Shown here piece after piece: positions 51,460-61,580 of a stretch of 64,000 bases of DNA. The DNA is taken from NCBI GenBank assembly GCA_018136815.1, contig CM030942.1:1883171-1947170 (forward strand), written 5' to 3'. This stretch comes from Isochrysis galbana (Eukaryota; Haptophyta; Isochrysidales; Isochrysidaceae). A program made the position numbers and the translations under genes. Positions within the stretch are counted from its first letter, which is position 1. Every line of letters starts with the position of its first letter. The notes below the pieces were generated by a model. That model saw nothing but the letters and a program-made list of their open reading frames with translations, was not told the origin of the DNA and searched no databases.

Positions 51460-52234
51460 ATTGGATCCGTCTAGATTAATTAACTTCTTAATAGTCTCAC
51501 CGCACACGCGGCCGTGGACCCTCTACTTTCTACTCACGCAGCAAAACTTTCTACACCCCCTCTCTCCCGGCCCTTTCCCCCCCGCCATCAGGCGACTCCC
51601 CCCGTGCAGTACTAGGGGGATAGGGGAAAAGGGCTTAGATATGGTCGGTGGCCCGCGCCCCCCCCCGGTGATCCGTTCCCCCCTTCCTCCTATGCCTACC
51701 GGGCTGGCGGCGTCCTCAGTCCCGACTTCTCTTGTAAACAGGTGCGGAACTTAGGTGAGCGGAGCCCTCGCTCCGCCCACCCCCTTCTCCGCGCTCTCTC
51801 TCCCCTCTCCTGCAAGCACGCGCGATGGCGCGCCTGCGACAGGCCTGCAGCTGCCTCTGGCGACACCTGGAAGCTCCTGGAGGCCAGCTCAGGGGGCAGA
51901 GGAGGCTGGGGCTGGGCCCTGGTCTCCCCTGCCTCTCCCTCGCTGGCGCTCCTGGGCCTCAGGGGCCCCCACTCTGCACCTGTCTGCCTGTCGAACAGGG
52001 GGGGAGGGGGGGTTGGAGCGATGGGCTGGCCGCGACAGGCCAGGACGCGCGAGGCAGGCGAGCCTGCCACTGAGAGAGTGGGTCAGCAGGGCAGTGGGCT
52101 CCTAGCAAGCCATCAGGCGTGCCAGGAGCATGGGTGGTTCCTCCCCCATGGCAGGGGAGGAGTGGAGGAGGGGGGGGCTCGTGCCTCCCCGTGGGCGATC
52201 TAAGTATAAACTTAGTTGATTGGATCCGTCTAGA
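51460..52234 (+). mobile_element. Family A retroposon, complete copy
   Basis: A 743-bp element (51476-52218) between perfect 16-bp direct repeats ATTGGATCCGTCTAGA (51460-51475, 52219-52234). It begins TTAATTAACTTCTTAATAGT and ends AAGTATAAACTTAGTTG. The interior is GC-rich and non-coding, with inverted-repeat phrases such as CAGGAGCATGGGTGGTTCCT and GGCGCGCCTG. It is the cleanest copy in the window and therefore probably the youngest. Confidence 0.88.
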
Positions 52235-52622
52235 GTATTGGGATTGGAAGTACTCAGAATTCGACAAAGCGCCACTGCACCCGTCAGAGACCTTTATAGC
52301 TGCCACGCCATACCCAGTTCCCCGTTGCAAGCGCAAGTGCAAGCGCGTGCTGTTTGCCCCTGTTGGCCAGCTGCATCACATACTAGGCGCTAGGGCAGAT
52401 AAGCGCTAAACGCGCTCAACAAGCTACGTACACGCCACCAAGGGGTTGATGGATGCGTTGGCGCTTGAGAGAAGGCACAAGCACAGAACGTGGATGACCA
52501 GCATGTACATCTGCCTAGAAAATAGATCCACCTACTAAGCTTTCAGTATAGACGAGCCAGAAAAGAGCGTCCAGACCGTCGCGAATCCTGCATGCGGCAA
52601 ATCAAGTGTTTCTCGCAGCTCA
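52235..52622. other. Intergenic DNA downstream of the ShKT gene
   Basis: About 390 bp with no feature recognised. Confidence 0.4.
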
Positions 52623-53435
52623 TTACAGCTCATCCTTCCCCACAGATGAGGCGTTGGAGACCAGGTCCGAAATGGTGGGGTCATCCGAATTGGCATCAAT
52701 TAAAATGGATTCCTCCTTTGGCCGTGTACACTCAGATTGCATGGTCACCCGCAATGCCATCCAAGCCACACGAGATCCAAGATCTCCGCACGAATACCGG
52801 CAGTTCCGGAGCATGTAATTCGTGTTGTTGCCGCATTCGCCTTCACTCGCCCATGTTGCGCACAGCTCGTTCTTGTCCTCACAAGTTGAAGCCATCTCGA
52901 ACGCCCTCAGATGCGGGCAAGCCCCACACGTGCGTGGGCACTTGAGGAGCAGACCGGACTCCTCAGCGCATCCTGTGAGAGTCTTCTTCGCGCGCTCCGC
53001 ACAGTCGTCGAGGCGATCCTCGCAGTCCTCGGGAAGCTCCTCCCCTCGCTCGCATCCATGGATGGTCGCCAGGCGGCCAGCCATCCATGCCATGCGCGAG
53101 CCGTAGTCCCCGCACGCTGCGCGGCAATGACGGATCATGTAGCCAGTATTTACTTCGCACTGGCCAGCATTGGCCCAGTTGTAGCAGTCGGGCGGCTGGC
53201 GCTCATGCTCGCATCGTGTGGCCAGCTCGACCGTGTTGCGCATCGAGCAAGCCTCGCAAGTGCTTGCACAGCGGAGCAGCACTCCCGGAAGCTTGGCGCA
53301 GCCGGTCAGCCCAGCCGACGCGTTGGCCCACTCGCTACAGTTGGCCGCCACGTCCAAGCATGCGCCCACAGCCCTCTCCTCACCCACTGTCGTCCATGCC
53401 CCAAGCAGCGCCACCGACGGCCAGAGCCACCGCAT
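52623..53435 (-). CDS. ER-luminal protein with four ShKT domains and C-terminal KDEL
   Basis: The chosen start is the ATG at 53435, because it yields a signal peptide (MRWLWPSVALLGAWTTVG) directly before the first domain. This gives 270 residues. Four six-cysteine ShKT/SXC domains follow, near residues 26-63, 75-110, 127-174 and 185-220. Domains 2 and 4 share NTGYMIRHCRAACGD / NTNYMLRNCRYSCGD and domains 1 and 3 share the LLLKC/CEAC pattern, so a two-domain unit was duplicated. The last four residues before the stop are KDEL, the ER retrieval signal. ShKT domains occur in toxins, metalloproteases and prolyl 4-hydroxylases; with no enzymatic domain here, a role in ER folding or as an adaptor is inference. 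N-glycosylation sites (NCS, NAS, NNT) are present. Confidence 0.85.
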   Translation of the reverse strand: MRWLWPSVALLGAWTTVGEERAVGACLDVAANCSEWANASAGLTGCAKLPGVLLRCASTCEACSMRNTVELATRCEHERQPPDCYNWANAGQCEVNTGYMIRHCRAACGDYGSRMAWMAGRLATIHGCERGEELPEDCEDRLDDCAERAKKTLTGCAEESGLLLKCPRTCGACPHLRAFEMASTCEDKNELCATWASEGECGNNTNYMLRNCRYSCGDLGSRVAWMALRVTMQSECTRPKEESILIDANSDDPTISDLVSNASSVGKDEL

Positions 53436-53774
53436 CGCCCGCCGCCCCCGCCCGCCTCCTACACGAGGAGATGGGGATGTGGGTGTCCGCCCTCTCACTA
53501 CTCCCCTCATCTCGCCCATTGGCCCGCGGCTACCTTTATTACGTAAACAGAGGCAGAGAGATGAAAACAAGTGCTCAGTCCAGAGGTCTTTATGGACCGG
53601 CGTCGGGGCAAAGCCGGGGATCTCGTCGGGGAGTTGATTTCTTTTCATCCGATGCCCTTCACCGTACGCGCGGGCAGAGATCCCTGGGAAATATGTATTC
53701 ACCGGATTTGGCTGGAGGCCTAATACTAATACATTGGTTTTTGGCTGTATTTAAAGCGCGTCCTGGGTTGTGTT
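53436..53774. other. Upstream region of the ShKT gene
   Basis: About 340 bp between the signal-peptide start and element C. The minus frame continues upstream but is of low-complexity, UTR-like composition. No distinct motif. Confidence 0.35.
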
Positions 53775-54426
53775 ACCCCCCAGGAGCCAACGCCCCCCGA
53801 GAGCTATCTCGGGGGCCCCCGATAGCTATCGGGGGGAATTTTTTTCCCGATCGCCAACAGCCCCCCCGAGAGCTACCGGGGGACCGAGAGAATCCCCCGA
53901 GAGCTATCGGGGAATAGCTCCTGGGGGGTGCCGTAAGCGGACCCCCCGATAGCTATCGGGGGAAGAGGAAATCCCCCGATAGCAAACGGGGGGTTCCTCC
54001 TCTCTTTGGCTCGCTCTCCTTCTCTCTCTCTTCCCCCCTCCTATCCTCTGTTCTCCTTTCTCCTCTTTTCTCTGTTCTCTTTCTCCCCCGTAAAAATAGT
54101 TTTAAAACTTAGAGTATCTAACAACTAACAGTTTTAGAAATGACATAAAGTTACTAGGTTAAATATTAAAATATAATATATAAGTACAATATGGTAATTA
54201 AATTAAATATTATTAAAGACGTAATATAAAAATAGTAAAATTAAAAAACTAACCGAAAATTCAAGTTAAATTAAATATCGGTCATTTTGATCTCGTCAAG
54301 TAAAATATTAATATTAAGAATATTAAAAATAAATAAAAACCACAAAAAACCAAATAAAATTTACTATTATGTGTTTATTCAAACGATGCTATGACTAAAA
54401 GTGTTCAGTTTAAACTAAGGTTTAAT

Positions 54427-56138
54427 CAAAACTATTGTTATAGTTCGAGCGATGGAGCGCGCGCCGACCGCTCCTGATCCCCAGCCCACTGCCGTCACGA
54501 CGCCCCACAGGGGCCGCCCCAAGCCGCCGGAGCCGAAGCGCTCACAGGCCGCCCCCCTAACCGACAGCGACGTCGACATGATCCTGCCTCCCTCGCCTCC
54601 CCACCAGGCTCAGAAGCAGGGAACAGGGAGAACCCTGTTCCCTGCAGACCAGCAGAACCAGTCTCTGGCTCTGCCGCCTGCCCCCACTGGCTTGCCAGTG
54701 CAACAAGGACTCCCCATGGTGGGTGGCAGCCTGGCTGCCACCCCCATGGTGGCAACTCCTACCAGCAGTGCACCCCTCGTGGGCGGGCACTTGACACAAC
54801 AAACAATTCCTGGGGCCTTTACGGCTTCCAACCCCTCAAACATCAATCCACAGAAATCCTACGCTGAGGCGGCCGGCCCCAAAGGGAAACTCCCTCAAGA
54901 AGCAAGACAAGCCCCACCTCAACAAGCCAAGCTCCACCCGCCGCCCTCGCGCAAGCGGGCGGACCCACAATCGGAGCCAATTCCGCCTCAACACAACACC
55001 ACACAATTTGCCTCACCCCCTCATGATGAGGAGGAAGAACCGGACGACACTCCATTCTTCATACAGCTAGCGCAGCTAGCTGATGACAAGAAGGACATCA
55101 AAAGCGAGGATGTGGCAACCTATATGAAGTACCTTCTCTCCAAGCTGGAGGGCTTGGATGCCACCCCGGATGGCATGGACAAAGGACGCAAAGGTCCTTG
55201 GATCTTCTACGTCGATGAAGACGCTCACGATCAATTCAAAGCCGCCTATGGCGACAAGCTCCAAGCGGCCCTCTCAGGTGTCTCTCACGAATTTGCAGTT
55301 ACATACGGCGCTCTAGCCGACTCGGCTCCGCGCAAGTCTAGCGCCATCCGGTCCTCGCTGAAGGAGGTGGCGACTTACATTGTATTTCGCATCTTCGACC
55401 CGGTTAAGGCCTACAAAACGAAAACTCGGCACCTAGCGAGCGCATTGGAACGCGAAGGTTTCCACGTACTAAGGGGAAACCAACAACGCGCCAAGACCAC
55501 TGTGGAAGGGATCACGAAGGTTGAGTCGGGCAATCGCCCGATTTGGCACTTTTACGTCTACACGGACACATCCGCCTTGGGACACCGCTTCCCACGCAAT
55601 TTCCACATAACTCTCGACGACGGAGAGAACTTCAATCTAGATTACGCGGTCCGTTCTTCGGTCGAATGCGTAACTCCGGAGGGAGAAATAGCCATCCACG
55701 GCACCCCCGGGGGGTGCAAAGGATACGATAAGCCGTGGGCAATATCCTTCTTACGCAAAAACCAGGTCAGCTTTCGCCAATGTACATGCGAACAGGACAA
55801 AGCGAAAGCGGATCAGCGCAAGCGCCAAAGGGACGCTAGCAACGCGTGTACCGCTATGGAAAGAATTTGAAGGAAAACGCTGAAGAACTTGTGCGACACA
55901 AGGGAGAAATGGACTAGCCAAACCCGAGCGAGAGATAAAGCCACAGTCTCCCGCCCCCTCCACTCCAACTCCTGGCCGAGGCAGTGCGTGCGGCCTCCCC
56001 GGAACCGGCTCTCCACTAAAGAGGGAACTGGGGAAGGGGGAGGGGGTTGTCAGGGGTTAAGGTTGGGTAGAAGGGAGGTCCACAAGCACACTGCCCCACG
56101 CCGCACGTGTAGCGGTGATTTTTAAGAAGATTTTTTTA
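54427..56138 (+). mobile_element. ORF-bearing retroposon inserted in element C
   Basis: A 1712-bp insertion between 15-bp direct repeats AAACTAAGGTTTAAT (54412-54426 and 56139-56153). It contains one ORF and a 3' tail of about 230 bp ending in TTTTTAAGAAGA and T-runs. The tail recurs at 4075-4320. The target duplication and lack of terminal repeats fit LINE-type target-primed integration. Confidence 0.75.
54452..55870 (+). CDS. Retroposon ORF1-like protein of unknown fold
   Basis: 472 codons, intact. Residues 1-190 are Pro/Gln-rich and basic, probably disordered and nucleic-acid binding (QARQAPPQQAKLHPPPSRKR). Residues about 195-440 look folded: FFIQLAQLADDKKDI, EDVATYMKYLLSKLEGLD, IFRIFDP-like and GREGFHVLRG-like segments, WHFYVYTDTSALGHRFPRNF and AISFLRKNQVSF. 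The C-terminus is basic with CTCEQDKAKADQRKRQRD. There is no RT or endonuclease. Position inside a target-duplicated element with a LINE-like tail suggests an ORF1 (RNA-binding) protein of a non-autonomous element, but no family signature is recognised. Confidence 0.55.
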   Translation: MERAPTAPDPQPTAVTTPHRGRPKPPEPKRSQAAPLTDSDVDMILPPSPPHQAQKQGTGRTLFPADQQNQSLALPPAPTGLPVQQGLPMVGGSLAATPMVATPTSSAPLVGGHLTQQTIPGAFTASNPSNINPQKSYAEAAGPKGKLPQEARQAPPQQAKLHPPPSRKRADPQSEPIPPQHNTTQFASPPHDEEEEPDDTPFFIQLAQLADDKKDIKSEDVATYMKYLLSKLEGLDATPDGMDKGRKGPWIFYVDEDAHDQFKAAYGDKLQAALSGVSHEFAVTYGALADSAPRKSSAIRSSLKEVATYIVFRIFDPVKAYKTKTRHLASALEREGFHVLRGNQQRAKTTVEGITKVESGNRPIWHFYVYTDTSALGHRFPRNFHITLDDGENFNLDYAVRSSVECVTPEGEIAIHGTPGGCKGYDKPWAISFLRKNQVSFRQCTCEQDKAKADQRKRQRDASNACTAMERI

Positions 56139-56245
56139 AAACTAAGGTTTAATAAGATAATTACTATCAAGTTATAATTTTTAATTCAACATTTTTAAGG
56201 ATCAAATTTATTGTCACTAAATAATAATTTTATTACTATTACTTC

Positions 56246-56560
56246 ACTAATCACTAAACTTTAATTTGAATAATTCATTGAAAAGTGTATTTTCGTAAAA
56301 AAATATTATAATAAATTATAATTAATTAATTAAAATTATCCATATCCATACGCTTATTCCGTTTTTGATTTTTATTCGAATAATTCATTGAAAAGTATAT
56401 TTTCGTAAAAAATATTATAATAAATTATAAATATATTAGCTCATTCCGTTTTTGATTTTTTACTATCCGAATAGTTAATTGAAAAGTATATTTTCATAAA
56501 AATATTATATTTAATTGATTAAAATTATTTCTACGATCATTCCTTCTTTATTTTAACAGC
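56246..56560 (+). repeat. AT-rich tandem repeats, three copies
   Basis: The phrase GAATAATTCATTGAAAAGTR followed by TATTTTCGTAAAAAATATTA recurs at about 56268, 56378 and 56468 with spacing of about 90-110 bp. A shared CATTCCGTTTTTGATTTTT spacer separates them. It is non-coding and far more AT-rich than the surrounding genome. Confidence 0.7.
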
Positions 56561-56574
56561 ATAACCTCCCTCTC

Positions 56575-56668
56575 TTCTCTCTGCCCCCCCCCTCTCTCTC
56601 TGCCTCTCTCTCTCTCTCTCTGCCTCTCTCTCTCTCTCTCTGCCTCTCTCTCTCTCTCTCTCTCTCTC
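56575..56668 (+). repeat. (CT)n microsatellite
   Basis: CT repeats with regular TGCCTCTCT interruptions, about 95 bp. Confidence 0.9.
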
Positions 56669-56760
56669 TGCTGCCTTAACGCCCATGTCATAGCCTTGCG
56701 GGCCCCCACCACCCCGGCGACCGCGGAAGAGATGACGGACTCCCGGCGATATGGAGCTCC

Positions 56761-57795
56761 TATCACAGGGTGTCTTGTGCCATTTGTGGTTCTATACCGT
56801 TAGTGTGCCTTGTGTGGCAGTGCCCCACTAGGTATCTTTGATTCATCTTTGATTCATCTTGTCATGGCGTAGCGCGATGGCGGCGCGGCGCGCCGCTCTC
56901 TCACCGCCGCCGGGGCTCGCGCTGCGGGCTCCCGGCGATATGGAGCTACGCCATGACAAGATGAATCAAAGATACCTAGTGGGGCACTGCCACACAAGGA
57001 ACACTAACGGTATAATTAAACCTTTTAATAGTCTCACCGCACACGCGGCCGTGGACCCTCTACTTTCTACTCACGTAGGAAAACTTTCTACACCCCCACT
57101 CCCCCGGCCCTTCTCCCCCCGCCATAAGGCGACTCCCCCCGTGCACTACTAGGGGGATAGGGGTGAAGGGTTTAGATATGGTCCGGTGGCCCACGCCTCC
57201 CCCCGGTGATCATTCCCCCCCTTCCTCCTGTGTCTCCGAGTGGGCGGCGGCCTCAGCCCCGACTTATCCTGTAAACAGGTGCGGGACTACCTATTTTTCG
57301 GTGAGCGGAGCTCTCGCTCCGCCCACCCCCTTCTCCGCGCTCTCTCTCCCCTCTCCTGCAGGCACGCGCGATGGCGCGCCTGCGGCAGGCCTCCAGCTGC
57401 CCTCTGGCGGCCCCTGGAGGCTCCTGGAGGCCAGCTCAGGGGGCAGAGGAGGCTGGGGCTGGGCCCTGGCCTCCCCTGCCTCTCCCTCGCTGGCGCTCCT
57501 GAGCCTCAGGGGCCCCCAATCTGCACCTGTCGGCCTGTCGACCAGGGGGGGAGGGGGGGTTGGAGCGATGGGCTGGTCACGAGGGGCCAGGATGGGCGAA
57601 TGGGGCGAGCCTGTGGGGAAGGGAGTGGGTCAGTAGGGCAGTGGCCTCTTGGCAAGCCATCAGGCGTGCCAGGAGGATGGGTGGTTCCTCCCCCATGGCA
57701 GGGGAGGAGTGGAGAGAGGGGGTCAACCAAGTATAAACTTAGTTGAGGCACACTAACGGTATAGAACCACAAATGGCACAAGACACCCTGTGATA
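56761..57795. repeat. Foldback (large inverted repeat) carrying an A insertion in its right arm
   Basis: The left arm (56761-56873, TATCACAGGGTGTCTTGTGC...GTCATGGCGTAGC) is complementary to the right arm, which runs 56945-57014 and continues at 57764-57795 after the A element. The arms are about 100 bp with few differences, one being an 11-bp internal repeat in the left arm. The loop of about 70 bp is GC-rich. CGGCGATATGGAGCT occurs on both sides of the left arm and loop. It may be a foldback-type DNA element. Confidence 0.7.
56997..57763 (+). mobile_element. Family A retroposon, complete copy
   Basis: A 731-bp element (57015-57745) between 18-bp direct repeats AGGCACACTAACGGTATA (right copy exact, left copy with one change). 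It begins ATTAAACCTTTTAATAGTCT and ends AAGTATAAACTTAGTTG. The uninterrupted left arm of the foldback shows the empty-site sequence, which confirms the duplication. Confidence 0.88.
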
Positions 57796-59105
57796 CGTAG
57801 TACGGAGACAGATTGTTAGACGGACACATGCATGGGAAAAGCCTGCAGAAATGAGAGAGAGAAATCAGAAATCCGTCGGTGAGAGAACTCTCGGCTTACC
57901 GGCTGGACCGCCCGCAGCTCTCGGTGCCCCCTCCCGCCCTTCATGTTCATAAGAAGATTTTGGTGTTCCACACTAATGTCTAATGTATCCAATAATTGAT
58001 TGACAGTTGCAGTTGCTACATCCGTAGAAAACCTGAGGGATTTCCCCCTCTTTCTTACCTCTTAATTGTCGTGGAGTGTTCTTGCAAAGCCGGAACTCTT
58101 TGACCAGAGAGGGGCGATCGGCTCCGCAGGAGAGCGCGACCAAATATCGATGTAGCCCCGGTGGGCCCGATGAGGGATGAGGGGCGGTGGTTGGTGGTTG
58201 GCAGACCCCCCTTTTTTGCCACTGTGGGCCGTGGCGCGCAATCTGCTGCGTTGAGTTGCACCGCCAAACAAGCGCTTGGTTGCGGCTAAGGGCAAAAGGT
58301 GAGGGAGGGTGGAGATGGATGGGCAACAGCCCCATATGCAATATGCTCGTGCTTGAGGGCCGCCGAGAAGCAAAGAAGCATAAGTGGGTGCAAGTCATCA
58401 TATTGATCCCGAGCTACGAGCTAGTCAACGAAACAATAAGTGGGTGAATACTGGGTGAAAGCAGGAAACCAGTGACCCAACAAGTAGTAGCCACATAACA
58501 CAACATGCGGCTTGGGGTAGAGACGGGGGAAGGTGGGCAAGTAGCCCAAGAGCTCAAGGTTGTACATGTACCTTGTGAAGCTCTCAATAAAGAGCCGTCG
58601 AGGAAGAGAATCAGGGCAACGCGGATAAATAGGCTCAGCGGGCGTGATGTGAGTGGAGAGGATCCATGCTGTAGGGCAGCATACATTCACTGCATGCATC
58701 ACGATTGAGTGTGTGATTCAATTCCAAGCCGCCTGACGACCCTGGAACTGTAGTAGATCAATTTGTGGCTGGGCCATGGTGGTCGTGCATTCCAAGTACT
58801 TCCAATCCCAATTTGCCGGCAACGATGGCCCACCAAGCAGCTAATGGGCAGCAACCACTGGCAATGATAGAGACGTACAGGGAGAGAAGCATCATCGCAG
58901 GGGTAAAGGGCCTGTCCACGGAGAGAAGCGGACGAGATGGCGGGCCAACGTGAGGTGAGCGATGACAATTTTGAGCGTTGGATTTGAACTAGCCGGTAAG
59001 GCACTCTGGCTAAGACCCTCGAACGCCCTCTGGCAAGATTGAGACTCCAAGATGGCGCATTTATGTGATCAACGACCGCATAGACTGAATCCAAGGACTA
59101 GGGTC
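57796..59105. other. Intergenic DNA with unassigned frames
   Basis: About 1.3 kb. A minus frame at 58421-58702 reads fairly protein-like (FTRYMYNLELLGYLPTFPRL), but no family or splice partners were found. Otherwise nothing was recognised. Confidence 0.3.
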
Positions 59106-60463
59106 TTAGAACGGGATGGGGTCAAAGATCTTGTAGTGCACAAACTTCACGCCGACGTAGGCGACAGTAGTGAGCAGCAAGTAGCGGCCCACGAAGAAGT
59201 CAACCGCCTCGACGCTCCGTCGGATCCCACCGCTTACCTCGCCCACCATGCGCAGGGCACCTGCGACGGCCACATCGTGTCGGTAAGGTGTGAGAGGTGG
59301 GGATGTACACGCTGCACCGAGGGCGCAAGAGTGCATTTGCCGTTGTGACAGCGTTCTACAATGAATTCAGCGCGCACCAAAGCCAACGAGAGCGGCGATC
59401 CCCACCGCATCCGCGCTGTTCACCTTCCAGACCTGCTCCAACGGCGGCACGACGCGAGGAGGAGGTTTCTCGAAAATGGCCCAGACGCCCTTGGGTTTCT
59501 CCTCCTCTTCCGTCTTTGGTGGCGCCGCCTTATCCTCGAGGGAGCGCCAGCCGACCCCACCTGAAACGTAAGGAATCCGACTGGCACGTCAAAGACGCCG
59601 CAGAACCCACGAAACTGTGGAGGAGAAGCGCAGGCTTACGCATTCGTGACGACGTACCGATGACACGGAAGGGAAAACCGAATAGCACATCTGCGTACGT
59701 GGCGATCACTGTGACGATCTTCGTTGATCCAATCAGGATGAAGTTGGAGGCGACAGCAAATATGACGCCGGCGAGGAAGGTCTCGACGGTCTCGTGGAGC
59801 GGCAGGATCCAAGTAAGCCCCTTCTCCTTCACAAACGGAATGACTGCCTCGTAGACAAATGACTCAACCACGCAGAGCTCAAGGCGAACACGGAGGAGGC
59901 CTCCAGCGATAAGAGGAGCGTACTCCTTGTAATTGTCGGCACCAACAACAGTGAGCACTAGTCCCTGGCCGAAACGGTACAGCCCATCGCTCGCAGGACA
60001 GACGGGTTGGAAAGTGCTCGGGTCCTGCACGGCGCAGCAGACGGACGCTCGGTGAGAATGCCAAGGGTTCATGCGTGGCGTGCCGTGCCCAACCCTCTCA
60101 CGCAGCGTGCTCTCTCCTTGCTCCTCTCGGCAGGCCAAGATGGGCCCGTGCTTGCGCTCGTGTGTGTGAATGCGGGTGCTGGAATAGTGAGCGGGTGTTG
60201 GATTGACCCGCGCGAGCGCTCACCAGCGCCGCCTGCGAGATAGCGCTCTTGATAGCCTCTGCGTCAAAGGCGGGCTGTGCGGCGCCCGCGGCCGCCGGCG
60301 CACACAGCAGGAGAAGAGGAGTGGCTGGGACCGGCTTGTGCAGGCCGAGGGGGTCGAAGGCTGGGGGTGTGGTTAGCCGAGGGCGGCTGCTCACGCGCAG
60401 CGCTGAGCCCGCAAGCACGAGGGCGAGCAGCGCCGAGTGCGAGAGGAGGCGTCGGGCAGCCAT
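59106..60463 (-). CDS. Conserved-looking organellar membrane protein, 4 exons, family unknown
   Basis: Exons 60463-60224, 60024-59658, 59560-59378 and 59260-59106 have GT-AG borders and agreeing phases, giving 314 residues. The N-terminus is a signal peptide-like helix (LLSHSALLALVLAGSALRV) followed by a basic Pro/Ala region and a second hydrophobic stretch (PATPLLLLCAPAAAG), as in complex-plastid targeting. The middle has FGQGLVLTVVGADNY, LRVRLELCVVESFVYEAVIP and HETVETFLAGVIFAVASNF plus a further membrane segment to LFGFPFRV. The C-terminus has a third one (YLLLTTVAYVGVKFV). The phrases look like a strongly conserved family, but I do not recognise it. A plastid or mitochondrial inner-membrane location is inference. 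Confidence 0.75.
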
Positions 60464-61580
60464 CGCGCGGGAGAGCCAGGGGAGGGGGCGCCGGGGGGGG
60501 GGGGGGCGGAAGCGGGGAGGGAAGGGGGGAGGAAGGCGAGGGACTGTGAGAAACGTGCGAGGCTACGTGAAGGAGACCGCGAGATTGGGGTGGGGGCTAG
60601 AGGTAGAGAGATCGATCAGCTCCACAGAGAGAGAGAGGGAGAGGGGGGGGGGGGGGGGCGGGGGGTGTTCGTCGGCGCCGCCAGGAGGCGGGAAGAGAGA
60701 GGGGGGGGGGTACATGTACCCACGGCTATTACTAAAAAATGGGCCGGCGAAGGCCGAACACAGGGCACAGGGCAAACAGAAGGGGAAAGGGGAAAGGGGA
60801 AGCATGGTTATGGTTGTGGTTCTAACAACACGGGCAATATTGTAGCGACTGGGAAGTGGAAGTGGGAAGCCGACGGGACGCGGGACGCGGAACGAAACCA
60901 CACATTCAAGTTTATACAAGTGCCCATTTCGACCGCGACCACGGAAAAAGTAAACGTAAAAGCGACGTGAACACTTCGGCGAGTCATCATCATCATCACC
61001 TCATCACCTCATCATCCTAATCTCATGATCTCGTCCCTAGTCTGCGCATTGTCAGCTCCTCATTAAATTTTTACTCTCTCGATTATCGATCGCGAGATTA
61101 GGGGCCTGTCGCTATCCTATGGGTGTACATGTACAGAAGCCTGGCCCCACATCGAGCAACTGCTCTTGATAAGCACATAAATAGGCAGTTGACTTTTAGC
61201 TTTTTCTTCTTTCTATCTAAATATCTGCGTTTCTCCCGCTCTCGCACATCCCCTCGTCGCCTCCCCTCAGGGCCGCCTCGCCGTCCGTCCCCGCGCAGAC
61301 GCACAGACCGCTCCCTCCGCAAGCCAGCGGCAGGGGAAGGGCGGAGGGCGGGTAGCAGACGGGGTCCACCAGTGTGGGTCAGGACAAGCTGCGCCTGTGT
61401 GCCTTCCTCTGACCGTGTCGGCGCGCTGGAGTACGAGAGAGGGAGGGAGGGCAGAGAGGGAGGGAGGGAGGGAGGGCAGAGAGGGAGGGAGGCAGGGAGG
61501 GCAGAGAGGGAGGGAGGCAGGGAGTGCAGAGAGCAGAGCAAAGTGACAGCTGACGCGTGTAGGGCACAGGCTGGCGAGGC
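60464..61580. other. Divergent intergenic region
   Basis: G-rich tracts (60495-60507, 60643-60665, 60703-60712) follow the start of the preceding gene. A GAGGGAGGGAGG tandem repeat at 61439-61525 precedes the DUF3326 gene. No other gene was recognised. Confidence 0.4.

Larger units (their letters stand above)
53775..56245 (+). mobile_element. Element C (copy 2), split by an ORF-bearing insertion
   Basis: It starts with TTACCCCCCAGGAGCCAACG and the same palindrome cluster as 37168-37380, including CCCCCGATAGCTATCGGGGG, followed by the same pyrimidine block and AT-rich body. After 54426 it is interrupted by a 1.7-kb element, and the AT-rich body resumes at 56139 with similarity to 37860-37975. 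Confidence 0.6.

Noticed and set aside
58975-59045. tRNA-like words (GGATTTGAACT, GGCTAAGACCCTCGAACG)
   Set aside because: No acceptor stem or paired T-arm could be formed on either strand.
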